Source: Allacma fusca
Lineage: Eukaryota; Arthropoda; Collembola; Symphypleona; Sminthuridae
Direction of reading: 5' to 3'
Assembly (NCBI GenBank): GCA_947179485.1
Contig: CAMXBY010000007.1
Coordinates: 1-64,000 of the forward strand
DNA length: 64,000 nt
Below, one piece after another: positions 1 through 12,100 of the stretch. The notes below the pieces were generated by a model that was not told the DNA's origin, ran no database searches, and saw nothing but the letters and a program-made list of their open reading frames with translations. The translations under genes were made by a program, and so were the position numbers. Position 1 is the stretch's first letter. The number at the start of each line of letters is the position of its first letter.

Positions 1-973
1 TTTAGTGAAACTAAAGGCTTTTTGGCTTTCAGTGGAGAATGCATTTCGACCGTTTTGCTGATTCTAGGAGGTTCTTCCTGACACGTAACATTTTAAGACG
101 GTCTCACAGTCCCAATACCATTCTACTCTAGTCTGGCCGTATTTTGTTTTCAAAAAAGAACCCCCGAAATCTGGTTGTTGTTAAATGTTATGGTCGTGCC
201 AGGCCTCAGTCCTCCCGAATTCTGCAAATGAATGCACTTATTCTCCAAAAAGGGTTTTTCATATTGAGCCTTCATTTATTCAAGTAGGTTAGATGTGATA
301 TCTTAAAATTGGTTTAACCAAGTCGTTTTTGTAGTCTGTGTTGAAAAAATAACTACCGAAATGGGGTTGTTGTTGAATGTTATGGTCGTGCCAGCCCTCA
401 TTCCTCCCGAATTTTGCAAATGAATTCACTGTTTCTCCGAGAAAGGATTTTTCATTTTGAGCCCTCATTTGTTGAAGTATTTTAGATGTGATATCTTAAT
501 ATTGGTTTAACCAAGTCGTTTTTTGTAGTCATATGCTCTTTTACTTACACAGGATTAACGTCGAATTGGACGGGAGCAGTAATTACTGTATGTTGGGGAG
601 GGCAACATTATTTGCGCAGTGGGACCATTCCATTTAAAGAATGTGGATAGTTTTAACTATAAAAAAATTACTCTTTGAGAATGATGGGGTTTCACAGGGA
701 CAATTTAGCGACTTAAATATTGTTCCCGTGTTATTTCGGGATTGGGTCGGAGCAAATAATTTTGTCCCGGGGATTTCGGGACGGGACGGAATCTTCTGCG
801 GAACACAAAAATGGTTCCCCCAGAAGCTGTAACCCTTATGCAAAATGAACTACCAGGAAGTGACATTGAATGCAAAATGGTCTAGAACCACCTTTCACTA
901 ATAATTAACGAAGACACGAAGGAAGAAAAACATCAAGGGTACGTAATAATTAGGGGAAGTGGTTCACTGTGCA
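1..973 (+). repeat. Representative long satellite monomer (973 bp)
   Basis: The unit is taken from TTTAGTGAAAC to the base before the next TTTAGTGAAAC. About positions 160-350 and 352-545 are two diverged tandem copies of a subunit of about 195 bp. Both run from CCGAAAT..GGTTGTTGTT through GGTCGTGCCAG and GATGTGATATCTTAA to GGTTTAACCAAGTCGTTTTT. The rest of the unit is single-copy. It ends in two 32-bp direct words at 840-871 and 872-903. Confidence 0.9.
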
Positions 974-1031
974 TTTAGTGAAACTAAAGGCTTTTTGGCT
1001 TTCAGTGGAGAATGCATTTCGACCATTTTGC
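840..1031. repeat. 32-bp word repeats in inverted arrangement inside the satellite monomer (first instance)
   Basis: Two head-to-tail 32-bp words begin with GCAAAATGAACTAC (840-871) and GCAAAATGGTCTAG (872-903). After a spacer, an inverted copy ends in GACCATTTTGC (1000-1031). On the minus strand it reads GCAAAATGGTCG...CACTGAAA and is exactly 32 bp; a partial second inverted word follows toward TTTAGTGAAAC. The arrangement recurs at every monomer boundary. The same 32-bp word builds the MITE at 53921-54291. Confidence 0.8.
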
Positions 1032-3891
1032 TTATTCTAGGATGTTACTCTTGACACGTAACATTTTATGACGGTCCCAAAGTCCCAATACCATACTACT
1101 CTAGTCTGGCCGTATTTTGTTTTCAAAAAAGAACCCCCGAAATCTGGTTGTTGTTAAATGTTATGGTCGTGCCAGCCCTCAATCCTCCCGAATTCTGCAA
1201 ATGAATGCACTTATTCTCCAAAAAGGGTTTTTCATATTGAGCCTTCATTTATTGAAGTAGGTTAGATGTGATATCTTAAAATTGGTTTAACCAAGTCGTT
1301 TTTGTAGTCTGTGTTGAAAAAATAACTACCGAAATGGGGTTGTTGTTGAATGTTATGGTCGTGCCAGCCCTCATTCCTCCCGAATTTTGCAAATGAATTC
1401 ACTGTTTCTCCGAGAAAGGATTTTTCATTTTGAGCCCTCATTTGTTGAAGTATTTTAGATGTGATATCTTAATATTGGTTTAACCAAGTCGTTTTTTGTA
1501 GTCATATGCTCTTTTACTTACACAGGATTAACGTCGAATTGGACGGGAGCAGTAATTACTGTATGTTGGGGAGGGCAACATTATTTGCGCAGTGGGACCA
1601 TTCCATTTAAAGAATGTGGATAGTTTTAACTATAAAAAAATTACTCTTTGAGAATGATGGGGTTTCACAGGGACAATTTAGGGACTTAAAAATTGTTCCC
1701 GTGTTATTTCGGGATTGGGTCGGAGCAAATAATTTTGTCCCGGGGATTTCGGGACGGGACGGAATCTTCTGCGGAACACGAATATGGTTCCCCCCAGAAG
1801 CTGTAACCCTTATGCAAAATGAACTACCAGGAAGTGACATTGAATGCAAAATGGTCTAGAACCACCTTTCACTAATAATTAACGAAGACACGAAGGAAGA
1901 AAAACATCAAGGGTACGTAATAATTAGGGGAAGTGGTTCACTGTGCATTTAGTGAAACTAAAGGCTTTTTGGCTTTCAGTGGAGAATGCATTTCGACCAT
2001 TTTGCTTATTCTAGGATGTTACTCTTGACACGTAACATTTTATGACGGTCCCAAAGTCCCAATACCATACTACTCTAGTCTGGCCGTATTTTGTTTTCAA
2101 AAAAGAACCCCCGAAATCTGGTTGTTGTTAAATGTTATGGTCGTGCCAGCCCTCAATCCTCCCGAATTCTGCAAATGAATGCACTTATTCTCCAAAAAGG
2201 GTTTTTCATATTGAGCCTTCATTTATTGAAGTAGGTTAGATGTGATATCTTAAAATTGGTTTAACCAAGTCGTTTTTGTAGTCTGTGTTGAAAAAATAAC
2301 TACCGAAATGGGGTTGTTGTTGAATGTTATGGTCGTGCCAGCCCTCATTCCTCCCGAATTTTGCAAATGAATTCACTGTTTCTCCGAGAAAGGATTTTTC
2401 ATTTTGAGCCCTCATTTGTTGAAGTATTTTAGATGTGATATCTTAATATTGGTTTAACCAAGTCGTTTTTTGTAGTCATATGCTCTTTTACTTACACAGG
2501 ATTAACGTCGAATTGGACGGGAGCAGTAATTACTGTATGTTGGGGAGGGCAACATTATTTGCGCAGTGGGACCATTCCATTTAAAGAATGTGGATAGTTT
2601 TAACTATAAAAAAATTACTCTTTGAGAATGATGGGGTTTCACAGGGACAATTTAGGGACTTAAAAATTGTTCCCGTGTTATTTCGGGATTGGGTCGGAGC
2701 AAATAATTTTGTCCCGGGGATTTCGGGACGGGACGGAATCTTCTGCGGAACACGAATATGGTTCCCCCCAGAAGCTGTAACCCTTATGCAAAATGAACTA
2801 CCAGGAAGTGACATTGAATGCAAAATGGTCTAGAACGACCTTTCACTAATAATTAACGAAGACACGAAGGAAGAAAAACATCAAGGGTACGTAATAATTA
2901 GGGGAAGTGGTTCACTGTGCATTTAGTGAAACTAAAGGCTTTTTGGCTTTCAGTGGAGAATGCATTTCGACCATTTTGCTTATTCTAGGATGTTACTCTT
3001 GACACGTAACATTTTATGACGGTCCCAAAGTCCCAATACCATACTACTCTAGTCTGGCCGTATTTTGTTTTCAAAAAAGAACCCCCGAAATCTGGTTGTT
3101 GTTAAATGTTATGGTCGTGCCAGCCCTCAATCCTCCCGAATTCTGCAAATGAATGCACTTATTCTCCAAAAAGGGTTTTTCATATTGAGCCTTCATTTAT
3201 TGAAGTAGGTTAGATGTGATATCTTAAAATTGGTTTAACCAAGTCGTTTTTGTAGTCTGTGTTGAAAAAATAACTACCGAAATGGGGTTGTTGTTGAATG
3301 TTATGGTCGTGCCAGCCCTCATTCCTCCCGAATTTTGCAAATGAATTCACTGTTTCTCCGAGAAAGGATTTTTCATTTTGAGCCCTCATTTGTTGAAGTA
3401 TTTTAGATGTGATATTTTAATGTAGGTTTAACCAAGTCGTTTTTTGTAGTCAAAAGCTCTTTTAGTTACACTGGATTATAGTCGAATCGGACGGGGACAG
3501 TACATTATGCTGGGAGGGGCAAAACTATTTGCGCAGTGGGACTATTCTTTTTAAAGAATGTGGATAGTTTTAACTATAAAAAAATTACTCTTTGAGAATG
3601 ATGGGGTTTCACAGGGACAATTTAGGGACTTAAATATTGTTCCCGTGTTATTTCGGGACTGGATCGGAACAAATAATTTTGTCCCGGGGATTTCGGGACG
3701 GGTCGGAATCTTCTGCGGAACACGAATATGGTTCCCCCCAGAAGCTGTAACCCTTATGCAAAATGAACTACCAGGAAGTGACATTGAATGCAAAATGGTC
3801 TAGAACCACCTTTCACTAATAATTAACGAAGACACGAAGTAAGAAAAACATCAAGGGTACGTAATAAGTAAGAGAGGTGGTCTACTGAACA

Positions 3892-4666
3892 TTTAGTGAA
3901 ACTAAAGGCTTTTTGGCTTTCAGTGGAGAATGCATTTCGACCATTTTGCTTGTTCTATGATGTTATTCCTGACACGTAACATTTTATGACGGTCCCAAAG
4001 TCCCAATACCATACTACTTTAGTCGGGTCGTATTTTGTTCTCAAAAAAGAACCCCCGAAATCGGGTTGTTGTTGAATTTTATGGTCGTGCCAGCCCTCAA
4101 TCCTCCCGAATTCTGCAAATGAATGCACTTATTCTCCAAAAAGGGTTTTTCATATTGAGCCTTCTTTTATTGAAGTATTTTAGATGTGATATTTTAATAT
4201 TTATTTAACCAAGTCGTTTTTTGTAGTCAAAAGCTCTTTTAGTTACACGGGATTATAGTCGAATCGGACGGGGACAGTACATTATGCTGGGAGGGGCAAA
4301 ACTACTTGCACAGTGGGAATATTCTTTTTAAAGAATGACGATAGTTTTAACTATAAAAAAATTACTCTTTGAGAATGATGGGGTTTCACAGGGACAATTT
4401 AGCGACTTAAATATTGTTCCCGTGTTATTTCGGGATTGGGTCGGAGCAAATAATTTTGTCCTGGGGATTTCGGGACGGGACGGAATCTTCTGCGGAACAC
4501 AAAAATGGTTCCCCCAGAACCTGTAACCTTTTTCAAAATGAACTACCAGAAAGTGACATTGAATGCAAAATGGTCTAGAACGACCTTTCACTAATAACTT
4601 ATGAAGACAAGAGGTAGAAAAAACATCAAGGGTACGTAATAATTAACGGAAGTTGTCTACTATGCC
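3892..4666 (+). repeat. Representative short satellite monomer (~775 bp)
   Basis: It is the same unit as the long monomer but has one copy of the ~195-bp internal subunit instead of two. Short monomers usually carry CAAAAGCTC and CTATTCTTTTTAAAG, whereas long ones carry CATATGCTC and CCATTCCATTTAAAG. Mixed types exist, as the findings describe. Confidence 0.9.
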
Positions 4667-6100
4667 TGTAGTGAAACTAATGGCTTCTTGGCTTTCAGTG
4701 GAGAATGCATTTCGACTGTTTTGCTGATTCTAGGAGGTTCTTCCTGACACGTAACATTTTAAGACGGTCTCACAGTCCCAAAACCATTCTACTCTAGTCT
4801 GGCCGTATTTTGGTTTCAAAAAAGAACCCCCGAAATCTGGTTGTTGTTAAATGTTATGGTCGTGCCAGCCCTCAATCCTCCCGAATTCTGCAAATGAATG
4901 CACTTATTCTCCAAAAAGGGTTTTTCATATTGAGCCTTCATTTATTGAAGTATTTTAGATGTGATATTTTAATGTTGGTTTAACCAAGTCGTTTTTTGTA
5001 GTCAAAAGCTCTTTTAGTTACACTGGATTATAGTCGAATCGGACGGGGACAGTACATTATGCTGGGAGGGGCAAAACTATTTGCGCAGTGGGACTATTCT
5101 TTTTAAAGAATGTGGATAGTTTTAACTATTAAAAAATTACTCTTTCAGAATGATGGGGTTTCACAGGGACAATTTAGGGACTTAAATATTGTTCCCGTGT
5201 TATTTCGGGACTGGATCGGAACAAATAATTTTGTCCCGGGGATTTCGGTCCGGGTCGGAATCTTCTGCGGAACACGAAAATGGTTCCCCCCAGAAGCTGT
5301 AACCCTTATGCAAAATGAACTACCAGAAAGTGACATTGAATGCAAAATGGTCTAGAACCACCTTTCACTAATAATTAACGAAGACACGAAGGAAGAAAAA
5401 CATCAAGGGTACGTAATAATTAGGGGAAGTGGTTCACTGTGCATTTAGTGAAACTAAAGGCTTTTTGGCTTTCAGTGGAGAATGCATTTCGACCGTTTTG
5501 CTGATTCTAGGAGGTTCTTCCTGACACGTAACATTTTAAGACGGTCTCACAGTCCCAATACCATTCTACTCTAGTCTGGCCGTATTTTGGTTTCAAAAAA
5601 GAACCCCCGAAATCTGGTTGTTGTTAAATGTTATGGTCGTGCCAGCCCTCAGTCCTCCCGAATTCTGCAAATGAATGCACTTATTCTCCATAAAGGGTTT
5701 TTCGTATTGAGCCTTCATTTATTGAAGTAGGTTAGATGTGATATCTTAAAATTGGTTTAACCAAGTCGTTTTTGTAGTCTGTGTTGAAAAAATAACAACC
5801 GAAATGTGGTTGTTGTTGAATGTTATGGTCGTGCCAGCCCTCATTCCTCCCGAATTTTGCAAATGAATTCACTGTTTCTCCGAGAAAGGATTTTTCATTT
5901 TGAGCCCTCATTTGTTGAAGTATTTTAGATGTGATATCTTAATATTGGTTTAACCAAGTCGTTTTTTGTAGTCATATGCTCTTTTACTTACACAGGATTA
6001 ACGTCGAATTGGACGGGAGCAGTAATTACTGTATGTTGGGGAGGGCAACATTATTTGCGCAGTGGGACCATTCCATTTAAAGAATGTGGATAGTTTTAAC
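4010..6100. repeat. Satellite segment duplicated about 5447 bp downstream (9457-11547)
   Basis: Two or more consecutive monomers here share the same private variants as the block 5447 bp to the right: GACGATAG instead of GTGGATAG at 4335 and 9782, GATTTCGGTCCGGG at about 5240 and 10690, and TATTGAGCC preceded by TTTTTCG. Both flanks differ, so a block of about 2.1 kb was copied as a unit. The edges are read by eye to within tens of bases. Confidence 0.7.
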
Positions 6101-9100
6101 TATAAAAAAATTACTCTTTGAGAATGATGGGGTTTCACAGGGACAATTTAGGGACTTAAATATTGTTCCCGTGTTATTTCGGGATTGGGTCGGAGTAAAT
6201 AATTTTGTCCCGGGGATATCGGGACGGGACGGAATCTTCTGCGGAACACGAATATGGTTCCCCCCAGAAGCTGTAACCCTTATGCAAAATGAACTACCAG
6301 GAAGTGACATTGAATGCAAAATGGTCTAGAACCACCTTTCACTAATAATTAACGAAGACACGAAGGAAGAAAAACATCAAGGGTACGTAATAATTAGGGG
6401 AAGTGGTTCACTGTGCATTTAGTGAAACTAAAGGCTTTTTGGCTTTCAGTGGAGAATGCATTTCGACCATTTTGCTTATTCTAGGATGTTACTCTTGACA
6501 CGTAACATTTTATGACGGTCCCAAAGTCCCAATACCATACTACTCTAGTCTGGCCGTATTTTGTTTTCAAAAAAGAACCCCCGAAATCTGGTTGTTGTTA
6601 AATGTTATGGTCGTGCCAGCCCTCAATCCTCCCGAATTCTGCAAATGAATGCACTTATTCTCCAAAAAGGGTTTTTCATATTGAGCCTTCATTTATTGAA
6701 GTAGTTTAGATGTGATATCTTAAAATTGGTTTAACCAAGTCGTTTTTGTAGTCTGTGTTGAAAAAATAACTACCGAAATGGGGTTGTTGTTGAATGTTAT
6801 GGTCGTGCCAGCCCTCATTCCTCCCGAATTTTGCAAATGAATTCACTGTTTCTCCGAGAAAGGATTTTTCATTTTGAGCCCTCATTTGTTGAAGTATTTT
6901 AGATGTGATATCTTAATATTGGTTTAACCAAGTCGTTTTTTGTAGTCATATGCTCTTTTACTTACACAGGATTAACGTCGAATTGGACGGGAGCAGTAAT
7001 TACTGTATGTTGGGGAGGGCAACATTATTTGCGCAGTTGGACCATTCCATTTAAAGAATGTGGATAGTTTTAACTATAAAAAAATTACTCTTTGAGAATG
7101 ATGGGGTTTCACAGGGACAATTTAGGGACTTAAATATTGTTCCCGTGTTATTTCGGGATTGTGTCGGAGCAAATAATTTTGTCCCGGGGATTTCGGGACG
7201 GGACGGAATCTTCTGCGGAACACGAATATGGTTCCCCCCAGAAGCTGTAACCCTTATGCAAAATGAACTACCAGGAAGTGACATTGAATGCAAAATGGTC
7301 TAGAACCACCTTTCACTAATAATTAACGAAGAAACGAAGTAAGAAAAACATCAAGGGTACGTAATAATTAAGGGAAGTGGTCTAGTGTGCATTTAGTGAA
7401 ACTAAAGGCTTTTTGGCTTTCAGTGGAGAATGCATTTCGACCGTTTTGCTGATTCTAGGAGGTTCTTCCTGACACGTAACATTTTAAGACGGTCTCACAG
7501 TCCCAATACCATTCTACTCTAGTCTGGCCGTATTTTGTTTTCAAAAAAGAACCCCCGAAATCTGGTTGTTGTTAAATGTTATGGTCGTGCCAGGCCTCAG
7601 TCCTCCCGAATTCTGCAAATGAATGCACTTATTCTCCAAAAAGGGTTTTTCATATTGAGCCTTCATTTATTCAAGTAGTTTAGATGTGATATCTTAAAAT
7701 TGGTTTAACCAAGTCGTTTTTGTAGTCTGTGTTGAAAAAATAACAACCGAAATGGGGTTGTTGTTGAATGTTATGGTCGTGCCAGCCCTCATTCCTCCCG
7801 AATTTTGCAAATGAATTCACTGTTTCTCCGAGAAAGGATTTTTCATTTTGAGCCCTCATTTGTTGAAGTATTTTAGATGTGATATCTTAATATTGGTTTA
7901 ACCAAGTCGTTTTTTGTAGTCATATGCTCTTTTACTTACACAGGATTAACGTCGAATTGGACGGGAGCAGTAATTACTGTATGTTGGGGAGGGCAACATT
8001 ATTTGCGCAGTGGGACCATTCCATTTAAAGAATGTGGATAGTTTTAACTATAAAAAAATTACTCTTTGAGAATGATGGGGTTTCACAGGGACAATTTAGC
8101 GACTTAAATATTGTTCCCGTGTTATTTCGGGATTGGGTCGGAGCAAATAATTTTGTCCCGGGGATTTCGGGACGGGACGGAATCTTCTGCGGAACACAAA
8201 AATGGTTCCCCCAGAAGCTGTAACCCTTATGCAAAATGAACTACCAGGAAGTGACATTGAATGCAAAATGGTCTAGAACCACCTTTCACTAATAATTAAC
8301 GAAGACACGAAGGAAGAAAAACATCAAGGGTACGTAATAATTAGGGGAAGTGGTTCACTGTGCATTTAGTGAAACTAAAGGCTTTTTGGCTTTCAGTGGA
8401 GAATGCATTTCGACTGTTTTGCTTATTCTAGGATGTTACTCTTGACACGTAACAGTTTATGACGGTCCCAAAGTCCCAATACCATACTACTCTAGTCTGG
8501 CCGTATTTTGTTTTCAAAAAAGAACCCCCGAAATCTGGTTGTTGTTAAATGTTATGGTCGTGCCAGCCCTCAATCCTCCCGAATTCTGCAAATGAATGCA
8601 CTTATTCTCCAAAAAGGGTTTTTCATATTGAGCCTTCATTTATTGAAGTAGGTTAGATGTGATATCTTAAAATTGGTTTAACCAAGTCGTTTTTGTAGTC
8701 TGTGTTGAAAAAATAACTACCGAAATGGGGTTGTTGTTGAATGTTATGGTCGTGCCAGCCCTCATTCCTCCCGAATTTTGCAAATGAATTCACTGTTTCT
8801 CCGAGAAAGGATTTTTCATTTTGAGCCCTCATTTGTTGAAGTATTTTAGATGTGATATCTTAATATTGGTTTAACCAAGTCGTTTTTTGTAGTCATATGC
8901 TCTTTTACTTACACAGGATTAACGTCGAATTGGACGGGAGCAGTAATTACTGTATGTTGGGGAGGGCAACATTATTTGCGCAGTGGGACCATTCCATTTA
9001 AAGAATGTGGATAGTTTTAACTATAAAAAAATTACTCTTTGAGAATGATGGGGTTTCACAGGGACAATTTAGGGACTTAAAAATTGTTCCCGTGTTATTT

Positions 9101-12100
9101 CGGGATTGGGTCGGAGCAAATAATTTTGTCCCGGGGATTTCGGGACGGGACGGAATCTTCTGCGGAACACGAATATGGTTCCCCCCAGAAGCTGTAACCC
9201 TTATGCAAAATGAACTACCAGGAAGTGACATTGAATGCAAAATGGTCTAGAACGACCTTTCACTAATAATTAACGAAGACACGAAGGAAGAAAAACATCA
9301 AGGGTACGTAATAATTAGGGGAAGTGGTTCACTGTGCATTTAGTGAAACTAAAGGCTTTTTGGCTTTCAGTGGAGAATGCATTTCGACCATTTTGCTTAT
9401 TCTAGGATGTTACTCTTGACACGTAACATTTTATGACGGTCCCAAAGTCCCAATACCATACTACTTTAGTCGGGTCGTATTTTGTTCTCAAAAAAGAACC
9501 CCCGAAATCGGGTTGTTGTTGAATTTTATGGTCGTGCCAGCCCTCAATCCTCCCGAATTCTGCAAATGAATGCACTTATTCTCCAAAAAGGGTTTTTCAT
9601 ATTGAGCCTTCTTTTATTGAAGTATTTTAGATGTGATATTTTAATATTTATTTAACCAAGTCATTTTTTGTAGTCAAAAGCTCTTTTAGTTACACGGGAT
9701 TATAGTCGAATCGGACGGGGACAGTACATTATGCTGGGAGGGGCAAAACTACTTGCACAGTGGGAATATTCTTTTTAAAGAATGACGATAGTTTTAACTA
9801 TAAAAAAATTACTCTTTGAGAATGATGGGGTTTCACAGGGACAATTTAGCGACTTAAATATTGTTCCCGTGTTATTTCGGGATTGGGTCGGAGCAAATAA
9901 TTTTGTCCTGGGGATTTCGGGACGGGACGGAATCTTCTGCGGAACACAAAAATGGTTCCCCCAGAACCTGTAACCTTTTTCAAAATGAACTACCAGAAAG
10001 TGACATTGAATGCAAAATGGTCTAGAACGACCTTTCACTAATAACTTATGAAGACAAGAGGTAGAAAAAACATCAAGGGTACGTAATAATTAACGGAAGT
10101 TGTCTACTATGCCTGTAGTGAAACTAATGGCTTCTTGGCTTTCAGTGGAGAATGCATTTCGACTGTTTTGCTGATTCTAGGAGGTTCTTCCTGACACGTA
10201 ACATTTTAAGACGGTCTCACAGTCCCAAAACCATTCTACTCTAGTCTGGCCGTATTTTGGTTTCAAAAAAGAACCCCCGAAATCTGGTTGTTGTTAAATG
10301 TTATGGTCGTGCCAGCCCTCAATCCTCCCGAATTCTGCAAATGAATGCACTTATTCTCCAAAAAGGGTTTTTCATATTGAGCCTTCATTTATTGAAGTAT
10401 TTTAGATGTGATATTTTAATGTTGGTTTAACCAAGTCGTTTTTTGTAGTCAAAAGCTCTTTTAGTTACACTGGATTATAGTCGAATCGGACGGGGACAGT
10501 ACATTATGCTGGGAGGGGCAAAACTATTTGCGCAGTGGGACTATTCTTTTTAAAGAATGTGGATAGTTTTAACTATTAAAAAATTACTCTTTCAGAATGA
10601 TGGGGTTTCACAGGGACAATTTAGGGACTTAAATATTGTTCCCGTGTTATTTCGGGACTGGATCGGAACAAATAATTTTGTCCCGGGGATTTCGGTCCGG
10701 GTCGGAATCTTCTGCGGAACACGAAAATGGTTCCCCCCAGAAGCTGTAACCCTTATGCAAAATGAACTACCAGAAAGTGACATTGAATGCAAAATGGTCT
10801 AGAACCACCTTTCACTAATAATTAACGAAGACACGAAGGAAGAAAAACATCAAGGGTACGTAATAATTAGGGGAAGTGGTTCACTGTGCATTTAGTGAAA
10901 CTAAAGGCTTTTTGGCTTTCAGTGGAGAATGCATTTCGACCGTTTTGCTGATTCTAGGAGGTTCTTCCTGACACGTAACATTTTAAGACGGTCTCACAGT
11001 CCCAATACCATTCTACTCTAGTCTGGCCGTATTTTGGTTTCAAAAAAGAACCCCCGAAATCTGGTTGTTGTTAAATGTTATGGTCGTGCCAGCCCTCAGT
11101 CCTCCCGAATTCTGCAAATGAATGCACTTATTCTCCATAAAGGGTTTTTCGTATTGAGCCTTCATTTATTGAAGTAGGTTAGATGTGATATCTTAAAATT
11201 GGTTTAACCAAGTCGTTTTTGTAGTCTGTGTTGAAAAAATAACAACCGAAATGTGGTTGTTGTTGAATGTTATGGTCGTGCCAGCCCTCATTCCTCCCGA
11301 ATTTTGCAAATGAATTCACTGTTTCTCCGAGAAAGGATTTTTCATTTTGAGCCCTCATTTGTTGAAGTATTTTAGATGTGATATCTTAATATTGGTTTAA
11401 CCAAGTCGTTTTTTGTAGTCATATGCTCTTTTACTTACACAGGATTAACGTCGAATTGGACGGGAGCAGTAATTACTGTATGTTGGGGAGGGCAACATTA
11501 TTTGCGCAGTGGGACCATTCCATTTAAAGAATGTGGATAGTTTTAACTATTAAAAAATTACTCTTTGAGAATGATGGGGTTTCACAGTGACAATTTAGGG
11601 ACTTAAATATTGTTCCCGTGTTATTTCGGGATTGGGTCGGAGCAAATAATTTTGTCCTGGGGATTTCGGGACGGGACGGAATCTTCTGCGGAACACAAAA
11701 ATGGTTCCCCCAGAACCTGTAACCTTTTTTCAAAATGAACTACCAGAAAGTGACATTGAATGCAAAATGGTCTAGAACGACCTTTCACTAATAATTTACG
11801 AAGACACGAAGGAAGAAAAACATCAAGGGTACGTAATAAGTAAGAGAGGTGGTCTACCTAACATTTAGTGAAACTAAAGGCTTTTTGGCTTTCAGTGGAG
11901 AATGCATTTCGACCATTTTGCTTGTTCTATGATGTTATTCCTGACACGTAACATTTTATGACGGTCCCAAAGTCCCAATACCATACTACTTTAGTCGGGT
12001 CGTATTTTGTTTTCAAAAAAGAACCCCCGAAATCGGGTTGTTGTTGAATTTTATGGTCGTGCCAGCCCTCAATCCTCCCGAATTCTGCAAATGAATGCAC

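Noticed and set aside
700-790. CENP-B-box-like motif in the satellite (TTCGGGA...CGGGA words)
   Set aside because: The spacing of TTCG, A and CGGG does not fit the known box in any of the variants I compared.
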